From Bacteroidota bacterium (GTDB lineage: Bacteria; Bacteroidota; Bacteroidia; Chitinophagales; Chitinophagaceae): DNA of 64,000 nucleotides. A model generated the notes under the pieces. The model was not told the DNA's origin, made no database searches, and saw only the letters and a list, made by a program, of their open reading frames with translations. The stretch is taken from positions 87,624-151,623 of the forward strand of contig CAUJDL010000041.1 of NCBI GenBank assembly GCA_963169635.1. Direction: 5' to 3'. Every line of letters starts with the position of its first letter. Within the stretch, counting starts at the first letter, position 1. The translations under genes and the position numbers were made by a program. Of this stretch, positions 32,159 through 40,653 are shown piece after piece.

Positions 32159-35011
32159 TTAATGAGCTTCTAACCAATTTTTACCTATACCAATTTCTGC
32201 TTCTACAGGTACATGATTAGGTAATATTAAAGCGTTTTTCATATTATCTAAAATTAATGGCTTTAATATGTCTATTTCATTTTCTGCTACATCAAAAATT
32301 AATTCATCGTGTACTTGCAAAATCATTTTACTTTTTAAATTTTCTTTTTGTATAGCTGCATGAATTTTTATCATTGCCAATTTTATCATATCTGCAGCAC
32401 TACCTTGTATAGGAGAGTTAATAGCATTTCTTTCTGCAAAACCACGTACAGTATGGTTAGATGAATTAATATCTCTTAACCATCTTTTTCTGCCAATAAT
32501 TGTTTGTACATAACCATGCTTTTTAGCAAAAGCAATAGTATCATCCATATATTGTTGAATACCTGAAAATTCTTTTTTATAACTATCAATTATTTCTTTA
32601 GCTTCTGTACGGCTAATACCTAAATTTTCTGCTAAACCAAATGCACCTTGACCATATATAATTCCAAAATTTACACTCTTCGCTTTATACCTCATTTCTT
32701 TTGTAACACTTGCCTCATCTACATTATACACTTTTGCTGCAGTTGCAGTATGTATATCTTTACCTTGTAAAAATGCATCACACATATTTTTATCGCCACT
32801 AATAGCTGCTACAATTCTTAATTCTATTTGTGAGTAATCGGCACTTATTAAAACATGTTGTTGATTGCTTGGTATAAATGCTTTTCTAATTTCTTTACCT
32901 CTATTTGTACGTATTGGTATATTTTGCAAATTAGGATTGCTACTACTAAGCCTACCTGTAACTACTACAGTTTGTGCATAAGAAGTATGTACTTTATTGC
33001 TTTTACGATTTATCATTAATGGCAAAGCATCTGCATAAGTAGATTTTAGTTTTGTAAGTTCTCTAAACACTAAAATATTATCTGCAATTTCATGACCTTT
33101 TGCTGCTAAGCTTTGCAACACTTCTTCGCCAGTTTGATATTGTCCTGTTTTAGTTTTTTTAGCACTACTATCTAATTGTAATTTATCAAACAAAACTTCG
33201 CCAAGTTGTTTAGGCGATGCAAGATTAAATTTTACACCTGCAAGTTTATATACATTATCTTCTGCTTGTTTTGCATCTTTTTCTAACTCTTTACTATAGT
33301 TTACTAAAAATGCTTCATCAACTTTTACACCTTCAAACTCCATATCTGCCAATACTTTTACTAAAGGATTATCTACTTCATAAAAAACATTTGCAACATT
33401 TTTTTCATTAAGTAATGGATGAATAGCTTGTTTTAATTGAAAAGTAATATCAGCATCTTCTGCAGCATAATCTTTTATTTTTTCTATTGCTACATCTCTC
33501 ATATTACCTTGACTTTTCCCTTTTTTTCCTATTAAATCTTCTATAGGTATTGGCTGATAATTTAAAAAAGTAGCACTCAATAAATCCATACTTCTTTTTC
33601 CTTCTGGCTCTGCTACATAATGTGCTAACATGGTATCATAAATATTTCCTTTAAGTTCTATACCATACCATTTTAAAATTAAAATATCGTATTTAATATT
33701 TTGTCCTATCCATGTAATGGTAGTATTTGAAAATAATTTATTTAACTGTTGTAAAATTTTTTGTGTAGCTTCTTTATTTTCTGAGCAAGGAATATAATAA
33801 GCTTCATGTGCTTTGCAAGAAAAACTAATACCTACTAAAGATGCATTATTTGCATCTATACCTGTAGTTTCAGTATCAATACAAATTTCTGTGAAGGGCA
33901 AAAGTTTTTCTATCATTTCATCAATCTCATGCTCTGTTTGTATTAAATAATATTGATGATCTGTGTTTTGAATATTTTTTAATGAAGTATTTAAAATAGT
34001 TTCTTCATCTATTTCTTGAAGAGTGTTTGTTGTTTTTTTAGTTGAAGATTTATTTTCTGCATTAGGTGTTATAATATTTCCAAACAAATCTTTTTGTACA
34101 TTAGGTGTTGTGTTATCATTGTTTTGAATAGTAATTTCTTCGCCCAAAATTCTGCTACCCAAAGTTTTAAATTCTAATGTGGTAAAAATTTCTTTTAGTG
34201 CATCTTTATTCCAATCTTTTAATGAAAAATTTTCTTCATGAAAACTTACAGGTACTTTAGTAATAATTGTTGCTAATTTTTTACTCAAAATAGCATCATC
34301 TTTTCCTGCTTTTATTTTTTCTCCTAAAGAGCCTTTAATATTATTAGCATTAGCTAATACATTTTCTAACGAATGATATTCTTTTAAAAGTTTAGCAGCA
34401 GTTTTTTCGCCAACGCCTTTAATGCCAGGAATATTATCTACAGCATCTCCCATTAATCCTAAAATATCTATTACCTGATGTACATTTTCTATATCCCATT
34501 TTTCACACACTTCTTTTGGACCTAAAATTTCTGCTTTACCACCTTGATATGCTGGTTTATAAATATAAATTCCATCTCTTACTAATTGGCCATAATCTTT
34601 ATCTGGCGTTACCATATAAACTTCATAACCTGCATCATGAGCTTCCCAAGCTAATGTACCAATTACATCATCTGCTTCGTAACCTTCTATTCCAATTACA
34701 GGTATATTAAAACCTTCAATAATTTTTTTAATATCTGGTACAGCAGCTAATAAATCTTCTGGTGTTTCTTGTCTGTTTGCTTTATAATCTGCATAGTCTG
34801 TTTCTCTAATTACAGAGCCACCAACATCAAAACAAACAGCCATGTGTGTTGGTTTTTCTTTATTAATAAGTTCAATTAATGTATTGGTAAAACCAAATTG
34901 TGCATTAGTATTTTTTCCTTTACTGGTAATACGTGGGTTACGAATTAGTGCATAATAAGCTCTAAAAATTAGTGCATAAGCATCTAACAAAAATAATTTC
35001 TTTGCTGGCAT
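32159..35011 (-). CDS. polA: DNA polymerase I
   Basis: Repair and Okazaki-fragment polymerase of 950 residues. The N-terminal 5'-3' exonuclease has DAYALIFRAYYAL, YEADDVIGTLA and GDAVDNIPGIKGVGEKTA. The 3'-5' exonuclease keeps its acidic residues (CIDTETTGID, then AAEDADITFQ), so proofreading is probably active. The polymerase has SADYSQIELRI (motif A), the O-helix with KSVNFGIIYGQG (motif B), and QVHDELIFDV (motif C). The minus-strand sequence TACCTTAG at 35016-35023 is one base off the -7 consensus and 4 bases from the ATG, so the transcript may be nearly leaderless. Confidence 0.96.
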   Translation of the reverse strand: MPAKKLFLLDAYALIFRAYYALIRNPRITSKGKNTNAQFGFTNTLIELINKEKPTHMAVCFDVGGSVIRETDYADYKANRQETPEDLLAAVPDIKKIIEGFNIPVIGIEGYEADDVIGTLAWEAHDAGYEVYMVTPDKDYGQLVRDGIYIYKPAYQGGKAEILGPKEVCEKWDIENVHQVIDILGLMGDAVDNIPGIKGVGEKTAAKLLKEYHSLENVLANANNIKGSLGEKIKAGKDDAILSKKLATIITKVPVSFHEENFSLKDWNKDALKEIFTTLEFKTLGSRILGEEITIQNNDNTTPNVQKDLFGNIITPNAENKSSTKKTTNTLQEIDEETILNTSLKNIQNTDHQYYLIQTEHEIDEMIEKLLPFTEICIDTETTGIDANNASLVGISFSCKAHEAYYIPCSENKEATQKILQQLNKLFSNTTITWIGQNIKYDILILKWYGIELKGNIYDTMLAHYVAEPEGKRSMDLLSATFLNYQPIPIEDLIGKKGKSQGNMRDVAIEKIKDYAAEDADITFQLKQAIHPLLNEKNVANVFYEVDNPLVKVLADMEFEGVKVDEAFLVNYSKELEKDAKQAEDNVYKLAGVKFNLASPKQLGEVLFDKLQLDSSAKKTKTGQYQTGEEVLQSLAAKGHEIADNILVFRELTKLKSTYADALPLMINRKSNKVHTSYAQTVVVTGRLSSSNPNLQNIPIRTNRGKEIRKAFIPSNQQHVLISADYSQIELRIVAAISGDKNMCDAFLQGKDIHTATAAKVYNVDEASVTKEMRYKAKSVNFGIIYGQGAFGLAENLGISRTEAKEIIDSYKKEFSGIQQYMDDTIAFAKKHGYVQTIIGRKRWLRDINSSNHTVRGFAERNAINSPIQGSAADMIKLAMIKIHAAIQKENLKSKMILQVHDELIFDVAENEIDILKPLILDNMKNALILPNHVPVEAEIGIGKNWLEAH

Positions 35012-35064
35012 GCAGCTAAGGTAATAAACTGTATTGAGAGGTATAAAGAAAAATTAATTACTCT

Positions 35065-36045
35065 TTAAAACATTGCTTCTATTAAATCATCAAGTGTAAT
35101 ATTGCTAAAATGTTTGTCTATATTAATATGTGCTAAAGCTTGTCTAATAGCATTTTCATTGTGAGCAATATTGATTAAAGCATGTTCAATTGGCTCTATA
35201 CCAAGTTCAGAAAAAAAGTCGCCATAAATTTTTATGTTTTCAATAATACCATTCTTAGCTTCTAAATTCATTTCTAATAAACCACCTTTGGTACGTATAG
35301 CTTTTTTAAAACTATATTCTGGCGATTTGCCATAATTCCATTCTTGTGTACTATATTTTTCGTTTTTTAATTGGTTAATAATTTTTATATCATCTGGTGT
35401 AAAAGTATAAAGTTTACTATCTGGATAAATGCTTAAAACATGATTCATTAATTGCTGTGTAAATGCTTCTAAACTTAATGGTGTTTTTAAATGTTCTGTA
35501 ATATTTGTAACTCTTTTAGGAACAGATTTTACTGCTTTATCTTGATATTTTACAGGATTAATTTTTAATGCTTCGCTAACATTACGCATTTCTGCAGCAT
35601 ATAAAATAGTACCATGATGCAAAATTCTGTTTTTATAAATATGTGCAGCATTGCCAGAAAATTTTTTACCATCAATCATTAAATCATTCTTTCCTTCAAA
35701 ACGAGCATCTATACCTAAGCTTTGAATAACATCTACAATAGGTTGTGTAAATTTTTTAAAATCGGTAAGGTTAGAGTCTTCGCCAGATTTTACAAAAGAA
35801 AAATTAAGATTTCCTAAATCGTGATATACAGCACCACCACCAGAAATTCTTCTTACAACAGCTATATTATTTGCTTTTACATAATCGTAATTTATTTCTG
35901 CTAAAGTGTTTTGATATTTACCTACAATTATTGCATTGTTATTACGCCAAAGCATAAAACAATCTTCTTTTAAATACTTTAAAATATATTCATCTGTAGC
36001 AATATTAAAATATGGGTCTGTAGATTCGTGATAAATACAAAGCAT
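35065..36045 (-). CDS. lplA: Lipoate-protein ligase A
   Basis: Activates free lipoate with ATP and attaches it to lysines of lipoyl domains; the E2 protein in this window (15579-17186) has two such domains. 326 residues. Seen: YQNTLAEINYDYV, the lipoate-binding RRISGGGAVYHDLGNLNFSF and the lysine motif MIDGKKFSGNAAHIYKNRILHHGTIL. The C-terminal accessory domain is present. Transcribed away from the DUF2911 gene and upstream of polA. Confidence 0.93.
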   Translation of the reverse strand: MLCIYHESTDPYFNIATDEYILKYLKEDCFMLWRNNNAIIVGKYQNTLAEINYDYVKANNIAVVRRISGGGAVYHDLGNLNFSFVKSGEDSNLTDFKKFTQPIVDVIQSLGIDARFEGKNDLMIDGKKFSGNAAHIYKNRILHHGTILYAAEMRNVSEALKINPVKYQDKAVKSVPKRVTNITEHLKTPLSLEAFTQQLMNHVLSIYPDSKLYTFTPDDIKIINQLKNEKYSTQEWNYGKSPEYSFKKAIRTKGGLLEMNLEAKNGIIENIKIYGDFFSELGIEPIEHALINIAHNENAIRQALAHINIDKHFSNITLDDLIEAMF

Positions 36046-36097
36046 AAAATTTTTTTTAGATAATAAACACTTTTAGTTAGTAATATTTTTAAAGTGG

Positions 36098-36105
36098 CAA
36101 AGGTA
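36098..36105 (-). promoter_or_regulatory. lplA promoter -7 element
   Basis: TACCTTTG on the minus strand, exact TAnnTTTG, about 52 bases upstream of the ATG. Confidence 0.5.
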
Positions 36106-36208
36106 AGTTTTTGTTATGCTATCTTTGGTAATACATCATAATTTAGTAAAGCAACTTTTAATATTAATTGACCATAAAACACTAACATTTTTTTTAATAA
36201 TTGAATTT

Positions 36209-36216
36209 TATCTTTG
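36209..36216 (+). promoter_or_regulatory. DUF2911 gene promoter -7 element
   Basis: TATCTTTG, exact TAnnTTTG, 15 bases upstream of the ATG at 36232. Confidence 0.5.
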
Positions 36217-36231
36217 TAAAAATTTTCAAGC

Positions 36232-36792
36232 ATGAAGTACAGTGTAATTGCTTTATTTTTTATTAGTTTTTCCATAGCAGGTTTTGCACAAACCAACCAA
36301 ATAGGTTTTGATAAAAGCCCAATGGATATTAGTTATTTACCTAAAGATTATCCATTATTAAAAATGGATGGCAAAAGCAAAGATTTACCCATTGCCAGAA
36401 TAATTTATAGTCGTCCTCAAAAAAAGGGTAGAGAAATTTTTGGAGAACTTATACAATATAATGAAGTATGGCGTTTAGGAGCTAATGAAGCTACAGAAAT
36501 AGAGTTTTTTAAAAATGTAAAAATTGCAGGTAAAACCATTGCCAAAGGTCGTTATTCTTTATTTTGTATTCCCAGAGAAAATAAATGGACATTAATTATT
36601 AATAAAGACAATTATTCTTGGGGTAATTTTAATTATGATACTAAAAAAGACTTGGTAAGAATAGATTGTAAAATAGAAAAAACAGCAGAAATAACAGAAG
36701 CATTAACTATCTATTTTGAAAGTATAAAATCTGGGGCAAATATTGTAATTATGTGGGATAATGATAAAGCAAGTTTCCCTTTTAGCTGGTAA
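36232..36792 (+). CDS. DUF2911 family exported protein
   Basis: 186 residues with a signal peptide (MKYSVIALFFISFSIAGFAQ). The remainder matches the DUF2911 pattern of Bacteroidota: IIYSRPQKKGREIFGELIQYNEVWRLGANEATEIEF, then GKTIAKGRYSLFCIP and WTLIINKD. It is probably a periplasmic or surface beta-sandwich with no known function. It precedes a histidine kinase on the same strand; that kinase has its own promoter. Confidence 0.85.
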   Translation: MKYSVIALFFISFSIAGFAQTNQIGFDKSPMDISYLPKDYPLLKMDGKSKDLPIARIIYSRPQKKGREIFGELIQYNEVWRLGANEATEIEFFKNVKIAGKTIAKGRYSLFCIPRENKWTLIINKDNYSWGNFNYDTKKDLVRIDCKIEKTAEITEALTIYFESIKSGANIVIMWDNDKASFPFSW

Positions 36793-36856
36793 TTTTAAGA
36801 TTGCTGAACTTAACGAATAATTAATGGTTGAAAATTTTTTAAGTTTAAAAAACCAT

Positions 36857-36864
36857 TAGATTTG
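36857..36864 (+). promoter_or_regulatory. Histidine kinase gene promoter -7 element
   Basis: TAGATTTG, exact TAnnTTTG, only 7 bases from the ATG at 36872; suggests a nearly leaderless transcript. Confidence 0.45.
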
Positions 36865-36871
36865 TAACAAT

Positions 36872-37921
36872 ATGTTTAGCGAAAAAAATCCCTCTCCAAA
36901 ACAATTATCTGCTTATACAGCTTTAATTGTATCTATACCTGTAGCATTAGCTTTTTTAATTGTAGAAAAGCAATTATGGATGGGTATTGTTGCATTTATC
37001 ATCATGTTTATTTGTAGCTATTTATTAATAAGCTATGTATTAGAAACATTTATTTTCAGAAAAATAAAATTAATCTACAAATTTATTCATCAAACCAAAG
37101 CAAGTAAAAGAGAAGAGGTTTATTATAAATATATTTTACCTAAAAAAACTATTAATGAGGTTAAAGAAGATGTAGAAAAATGGGCTGCACAACGTAGTGA
37201 AGAAATTGAATTATTGAAAAAAACAGAAGCCTATCGTAAAGAGTTTTTACAAAACTTATCTCACGAATTAAAAACACCTGTTTTTGCTATTCAAGGTTAT
37301 GTAGATACTTTGTTAGATGGTGCAATAAACGACCCTAATAACAATATGAAGTTTTTAGAAAATACTTCTAAAAATGTAGATAGGTTAGTAGCTTTATTAG
37401 AAGATTTAGACGAAATTTCTAAGTTAGAAACTAATGAACAAATTTTGCATCAAGACTTTTTTATTATTCAAGATTTAATAAAAGAAGTGTACGATTTACT
37501 CTCTTTAAAACTCAGCAAAAAAAATATTAAAGCCTCTATTAAAAAAGGTTGTGATGCTCCAATAACTGTATATGCAGATAAAGAAAAAATAAAACAAGTA
37601 GTTACTAATATTATTTCTAATGCTATAAAATATGGTAAAGAAAATGGTACTGTAATTGCCAGCATTTACTCAACAGACGATAAAAATGTATTAATAGAAT
37701 TTAGTGATGATGGTATTGGCATGGCTGAAGAACATTTGCAAAGAATTTTTGAACGTTTTTATAGAACCGATTTTGGTAGAAGCAGAAATATTGGAGGCTC
37801 TGGCTTAGGCTTAGCAATTTGTAAGCATATTATTGAAGCTCATAGCCAAACTATACATGCAAGAAGTACTTTAAATGTAGGTACTACTATTGGCTTTACA
37901 TTATCTAGCAATAAAGATTAA
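36872..37921 (+). CDS. Sensor histidine kinase, orphan
   Basis: Membrane-bound kinase of 349 residues. Two transmembrane helices (about 14-31 and 36-60) are joined by a very short external loop, so sensing is probably intramembrane or cytoplasmic. The DHp domain has LSHELKTPVF with phospho-accepting H131. The ATPase domain has N-box IISNAIKYG, G1 FSDDGIGM, and G2 GGSGLGLAI. No response regulator gene is adjacent. The orphan OmpR-type regulator at 3392-4087 is a possible partner. It is convergent with the lytic transglycosylase gene. Confidence 0.88.
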   Translation: MFSEKNPSPKQLSAYTALIVSIPVALAFLIVEKQLWMGIVAFIIMFICSYLLISYVLETFIFRKIKLIYKFIHQTKASKREEVYYKYILPKKTINEVKEDVEKWAAQRSEEIELLKKTEAYRKEFLQNLSHELKTPVFAIQGYVDTLLDGAINDPNNNMKFLENTSKNVDRLVALLEDLDEISKLETNEQILHQDFFIIQDLIKEVYDLLSLKLSKKNIKASIKKGCDAPITVYADKEKIKQVVTNIISNAIKYGKENGTVIASIYSTDDKNVLIEFSDDGIGMAEEHLQRIFERFYRTDFGRSRNIGGSGLGLAICKHIIEAHSQTIHARSTLNVGTTIGFTLSSNKD

Positions 37922-37931
37922 TTAAGCGTAA

Positions 37932-39032
37932 TTATTTTTTAGTACTAATAACTACATCATCATTTAATAAAACTTTCATGCTCTCCATAAGTATTTGACT
38001 TTTCTTAGCTTCAAAAATGGCAGCTTTATCTTTAGATAAACGCATGTTATATTTTTTACCTTCTGCTAAAGTTTTATCAAATCCAGGATTCCATTTATTA
38101 AACTGATCTATATCTAACAATAAATTATTAGCAATAACTACAGATAAATATCTGCCACCAACTTCAATAGCTGTAGAGTTGTTTAACTCTTCTTCAGATA
38201 AAGTAGGTTTATTATTAACAGCTAAAGATGCTAAGTATTCGTTGGTTTCATTGGTTGTCATTGTTGTCCAACCTCCTGAACCTTCAAAAATATAATGAGT
38301 AGCAATATATTTTTTTACATGATTACGTGTTTCTAAAGGTAAATAATATTGCAAGTTCCAGAAGTTGGTACTATTACTTTTTTTAATAGCTTGTTTTACT
38401 CTACCAACACCACCATTATAAGCAGCAATAACCAATAACCAATCTCCAAACTCTTTATATAGTTCATTAATTAGTTTACAAGCTGCATGAGTGCTTTTAT
38501 AAAAATCCATTCTTTCATCAGTATAACCATTCATTCTTAAACCAAATCTTTTGGCTTCGTATTGCATTAGTTGCCAAGGACCAGTAGCACCAGCAGTAGA
38601 AATAGTTCCTGGTCTTAAATTACTTTCTATTACACTTAAATATTTTAATTCTTTAGGAATACCATATTGAGGCAATATTTGATTATATAAATCAAAATAA
38701 GGTTTGCCCCATACTTTCATTTTTTCAAAACCTTCGCCTTGTTTAGCTTTATATTGCTCCATAAAACCAGTTGCTAATGGATTTAATGTAACTTGTACAG
38801 GTGTTAATTGGTATAATGATGTATTTTGCTGAGGCGATAATTCATCTAATAATGATAATTGTTGTTGAATAGAAGTATCATTAATATTATAAAAGCCTCT
38901 ACCATGTTCAGCTTCATTTTCTGCTTGTGTAAAAGAAGCAGCACCAAAGCCTAATACTAATAAGCCAATTACTACAATAAATGTTTTTTGTGTGTTTTTA
39001 GGATAACCGATGGCATTAATAAACCACTGCAT
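37932..39032 (-). CDS. Membrane-anchored lytic transglycosylase (MltD-like)
   Basis: Peptidoglycan-cleaving transglycosylase of 366 residues from the ATG at 39032. A single N-terminal transmembrane helix (about 17-33) anchors the protein. The SLT domain (about 125-260) shows SVIESNLRPGTISTAGATGPWQLM with catalytic E136, and AAYNGGVGRVK. The C-terminal part ends with ISTKK; a LysM-like region is possible but weak. The open frame extends to a TTG two codons upstream. A strong Shine-Dalgarno sequence (AAAGGAGG at 39041-39048, minus strand) lies 8 bases before the ATG; this is rare in Bacteroidota and fixes the start. Confidence 0.9.
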   Translation of the reverse strand: MQWFINAIGYPKNTQKTFIVVIGLLVLGFGAASFTQAENEAEHGRGFYNINDTSIQQQLSLLDELSPQQNTSLYQLTPVQVTLNPLATGFMEQYKAKQGEGFEKMKVWGKPYFDLYNQILPQYGIPKELKYLSVIESNLRPGTISTAGATGPWQLMQYEAKRFGLRMNGYTDERMDFYKSTHAACKLINELYKEFGDWLLVIAAYNGGVGRVKQAIKKSNSTNFWNLQYYLPLETRNHVKKYIATHYIFEGSGGWTTMTTNETNEYLASLAVNNKPTLSEEELNNSTAIEVGGRYLSVVIANNLLLDIDQFNKWNPGFDKTLAEGKKYNMRLSKDKAAIFEAKKSQILMESMKVLLNDDVVISTKK

Positions 39033-39040
39033 AAACAAAC

Positions 39041-39048
39041 CCTCCTTT
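39041..39048 (-). promoter_or_regulatory. Strong Shine-Dalgarno site of the lytic transglycosylase gene
   Basis: AAAGGAGG on the minus strand, 8 bases from the ATG at 39032. No other gene in this window has a match this good that I could see. Confidence 0.65.
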
Positions 39049-39139
39049 ATTATTTTTTTAAAAATCGGTTAGTAAATATTTCCTTACTGTTTTAAAACAA
39101 ACCCTTGTGCTATTGATTTACTATTTTTCTAAAGAGGTG

Positions 39140-39147
39140 CAAAAGTA
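39140..39147 (-). promoter_or_regulatory. Lytic transglycosylase gene promoter -7 element
   Basis: TACTTTTG on the minus strand, exact TAnnTTTG, about 107 bases upstream of the ATG, giving a leader of nearly 100 bases that contains the Shine-Dalgarno site. Confidence 0.45.
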
Positions 39148-39149
39148 CT

Positions 39150-39548
39150 TGTATAAGCTTAAAATGATGTGTTTTGGCAAATTTAGTACTACCAAAAAGC
39201 TATAAATAATAATTTATTATATGCTTAAATAATTAAAAAACAATTCAATAAAATAAAAATGCCATAATTGTTAAAATTAAACAGATAAATTATTAATTAA
39301 TTTAATTTAAGTAAAAAATAGTACTTATAAAGAGTGGAAGATGAAAAATGATTGGGGTTAAAATACAATTTTCACTTGTTCTTTATAGTGTTGTAATACT
39401 CCTTTTATACTTGGCTGTCCAACCATCAATAAATACTTCTCCTTTTTTAATAGCATTAGATTAATCTTTTTTAGTAACATTATTACTATTGGTGATGTAG
39501 TAATGATTATTATTTTATAGAAAGTAATTATTATAAAATGTAAAATAA
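39150..39548. other. AT-rich intergenic stretch without a supported gene
   Basis: About 400 bases between the transglycosylase promoter and the promoter of the membrane-protein gene. It is very AT-rich. The only frame is a 71-codon minus-strand one (39358-39573) whose last 30 residues (EKYLLMVGQPSIKGVLQHYK) look more protein-like than the rest. I do not recognise it and do not call it a gene. It could be the end of a decayed gene. Confidence 0.3.
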
Positions 39549-39549
39549 A

Positions 39550-39581
39550 TTTGTCATAATGTAAAGAATACATTACATTTG
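39550..39581 (+). promoter_or_regulatory. Promoter of the membrane protein/XRE pair
   Basis: TTTG at 39550-39553, a 20-base spacer, and TACATTTG at 39574-39581. It is a textbook Bacteroidota promoter, 16 bases before the ATG at 39598. Confidence 0.7.
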
Positions 39582-39597
39582 TAAAAATTATTTACTT

Positions 39598-40074
39598 ATG
39601 TTAAACAAATTATTATTACCCAATAAGTTTAAACTACTTGGTTGGTGTATTTTGATTCCTACTACAATTGTAGGTCTAATTTTAAGTTTCACCAATTTTG
39701 ATACGTTTCCTATTAAAGCAAAAACTTTTGCAATTTTTAATGATGAATTTTTTGGTAAAAGTCAATCCTTTGGGTTTATTGAAACTAATATTACAAATAC
39801 AATTGTTGGTGCGTTATTTATTGTAGGAGCAATATTTGTAGGTTTTTCAAAGGAAAAAAGAGAAGATGAATTTATTGCAAAACTTAGACTGTCATCATTG
39901 CTTTGGGCTGTTTGGGTTAATTATTTTTTACTATTTCTAAGCTTCCTTTTTGTTTATGGCACAGCCTTCCTCACAATAATGTTGTATAATATGTTTACAG
40001 TTCTAATAATTTTTATTATTAGGTTTAATTACATTTTATATAAAAATTCAAAAACTGTATCAGATGAAAAATAA
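39598..40074 (+). CDS. Small polytopic membrane protein of unknown function
   Basis: 158 residues with about four hydrophobic segments (17-33, 60-82, 98-117, 122-145) and a charged loop SKEKREDEF in between. No family that I recognise with certainty. The XRE regulator that follows overlaps its end by 11 bases, so the two are translationally linked. Similar pairs of a short membrane protein with a small XRE regulator are known in Bacteroidota and Firmicutes. Its function is unknown. Confidence 0.6.
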   Translation: MLNKLLLPNKFKLLGWCILIPTTIVGLILSFTNFDTFPIKAKTFAIFNDEFFGKSQSFGFIETNITNTIVGALFIVGAIFVGFSKEKREDEFIAKLRLSSLLWAVWVNYFLLFLSFLFVYGTAFLTIMLYNMFTVLIIFIIRFNYILYKNSKTVSDEK

Positions 40075-40264
40075 TATTAAAGTTGAAAGAGCAATAAAAA
40101 ATCTGACACAAGAAGAATTGGCAAATAAAGTTTCTGTAAGCAGGCAGACAATCAATGCTATGGAGGCAAACAAATATGTACCATCTACTGTCTTAGCATT
40201 GAAAATTGCAAAAGTCTTTAATAAGCCAGTCGAAGAAATATTTATACTTGAAAAAGGCGATTAA
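40064..40264 (+). CDS. Small XRE-family transcriptional regulator
   Basis: 66 residues, almost wholly one helix-turn-helix domain: LTQEELANKVSVSRQTINAMEANKYVPSTVLALKIAKVFNKPVEEIF. This is the YgzD/SinR-type short HTH. It starts within the end of the membrane-protein gene. It probably controls that operon. Confidence 0.88.
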   Translation: MKNNIKVERAIKNLTQEELANKVSVSRQTINAMEANKYVPSTVLALKIAKVFNKPVEEIFILEKGD

Positions 40265-40312
40265 TTTTCTAAAAATTAGTAGTTAATTGATAAATAAACA
40301 ATCAACTATTAA

Positions 40313-40534
40313 CTAACTTTCTGGAGTGGTAGTTTTTTTATCTTTATCGTTAATGCCTTCTTCTATTTCTTTTTTCACATTGTTTTTTGCATCATTAAAT
40401 TCACGAATGCCTTTACCAATGCCACGCATAAATTCAGGAATTTTTCTGCCTCCAAAAAGAATTAATACAGCTAATATTATAATAATCCATTCGCTGCCAC
40501 CTGGCATTCCTAGAAGTAATTTAGGTATATACAT
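40313..40534 (-). CDS. tatA: Twin-arginine translocase subunit TatA/TatE
   Basis: 73 residues. One transmembrane helix (about 15-27) after a short N-terminus with GGSEW, then the amphipathic helix beginning at GGRKIPEFMRGIGKGIREFNDAKN and an acidic tail. Forms the Tat pore for folded proteins. The stop is TAG. tatC is not in the window. Confidence 0.93.
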   Translation of the reverse strand: MYIPKLLLGMPGGSEWIIIILAVLILFGGRKIPEFMRGIGKGIREFNDAKNNVKKEIEEGINDKDKKTTTPES

Positions 40535-40553
40535 TGTATGCTTTTAAGAAGAA

Positions 40554-40561
40554 CAAAGGTA
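40554..40561 (-). promoter_or_regulatory. tatA promoter -7 element
   Basis: TACCTTTG on the minus strand, exact TAnnTTTG, 19 bases before the ATG. Confidence 0.5.
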
Positions 40562-40653
40562 TATATATTAGTAACTTAAAAAAATATTTGCTTTAATTTT
40601 TTAAAACATTAAAGCTAAAACTGTTTTATAGCACAAAATTTTATATATAAACT

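Noticed and set aside
39358..39573. 71-residue minus-strand ORF as a gene
   Set aside because: No recognised family, low-complexity first half and very AT-rich; at most the tail of a decayed gene.
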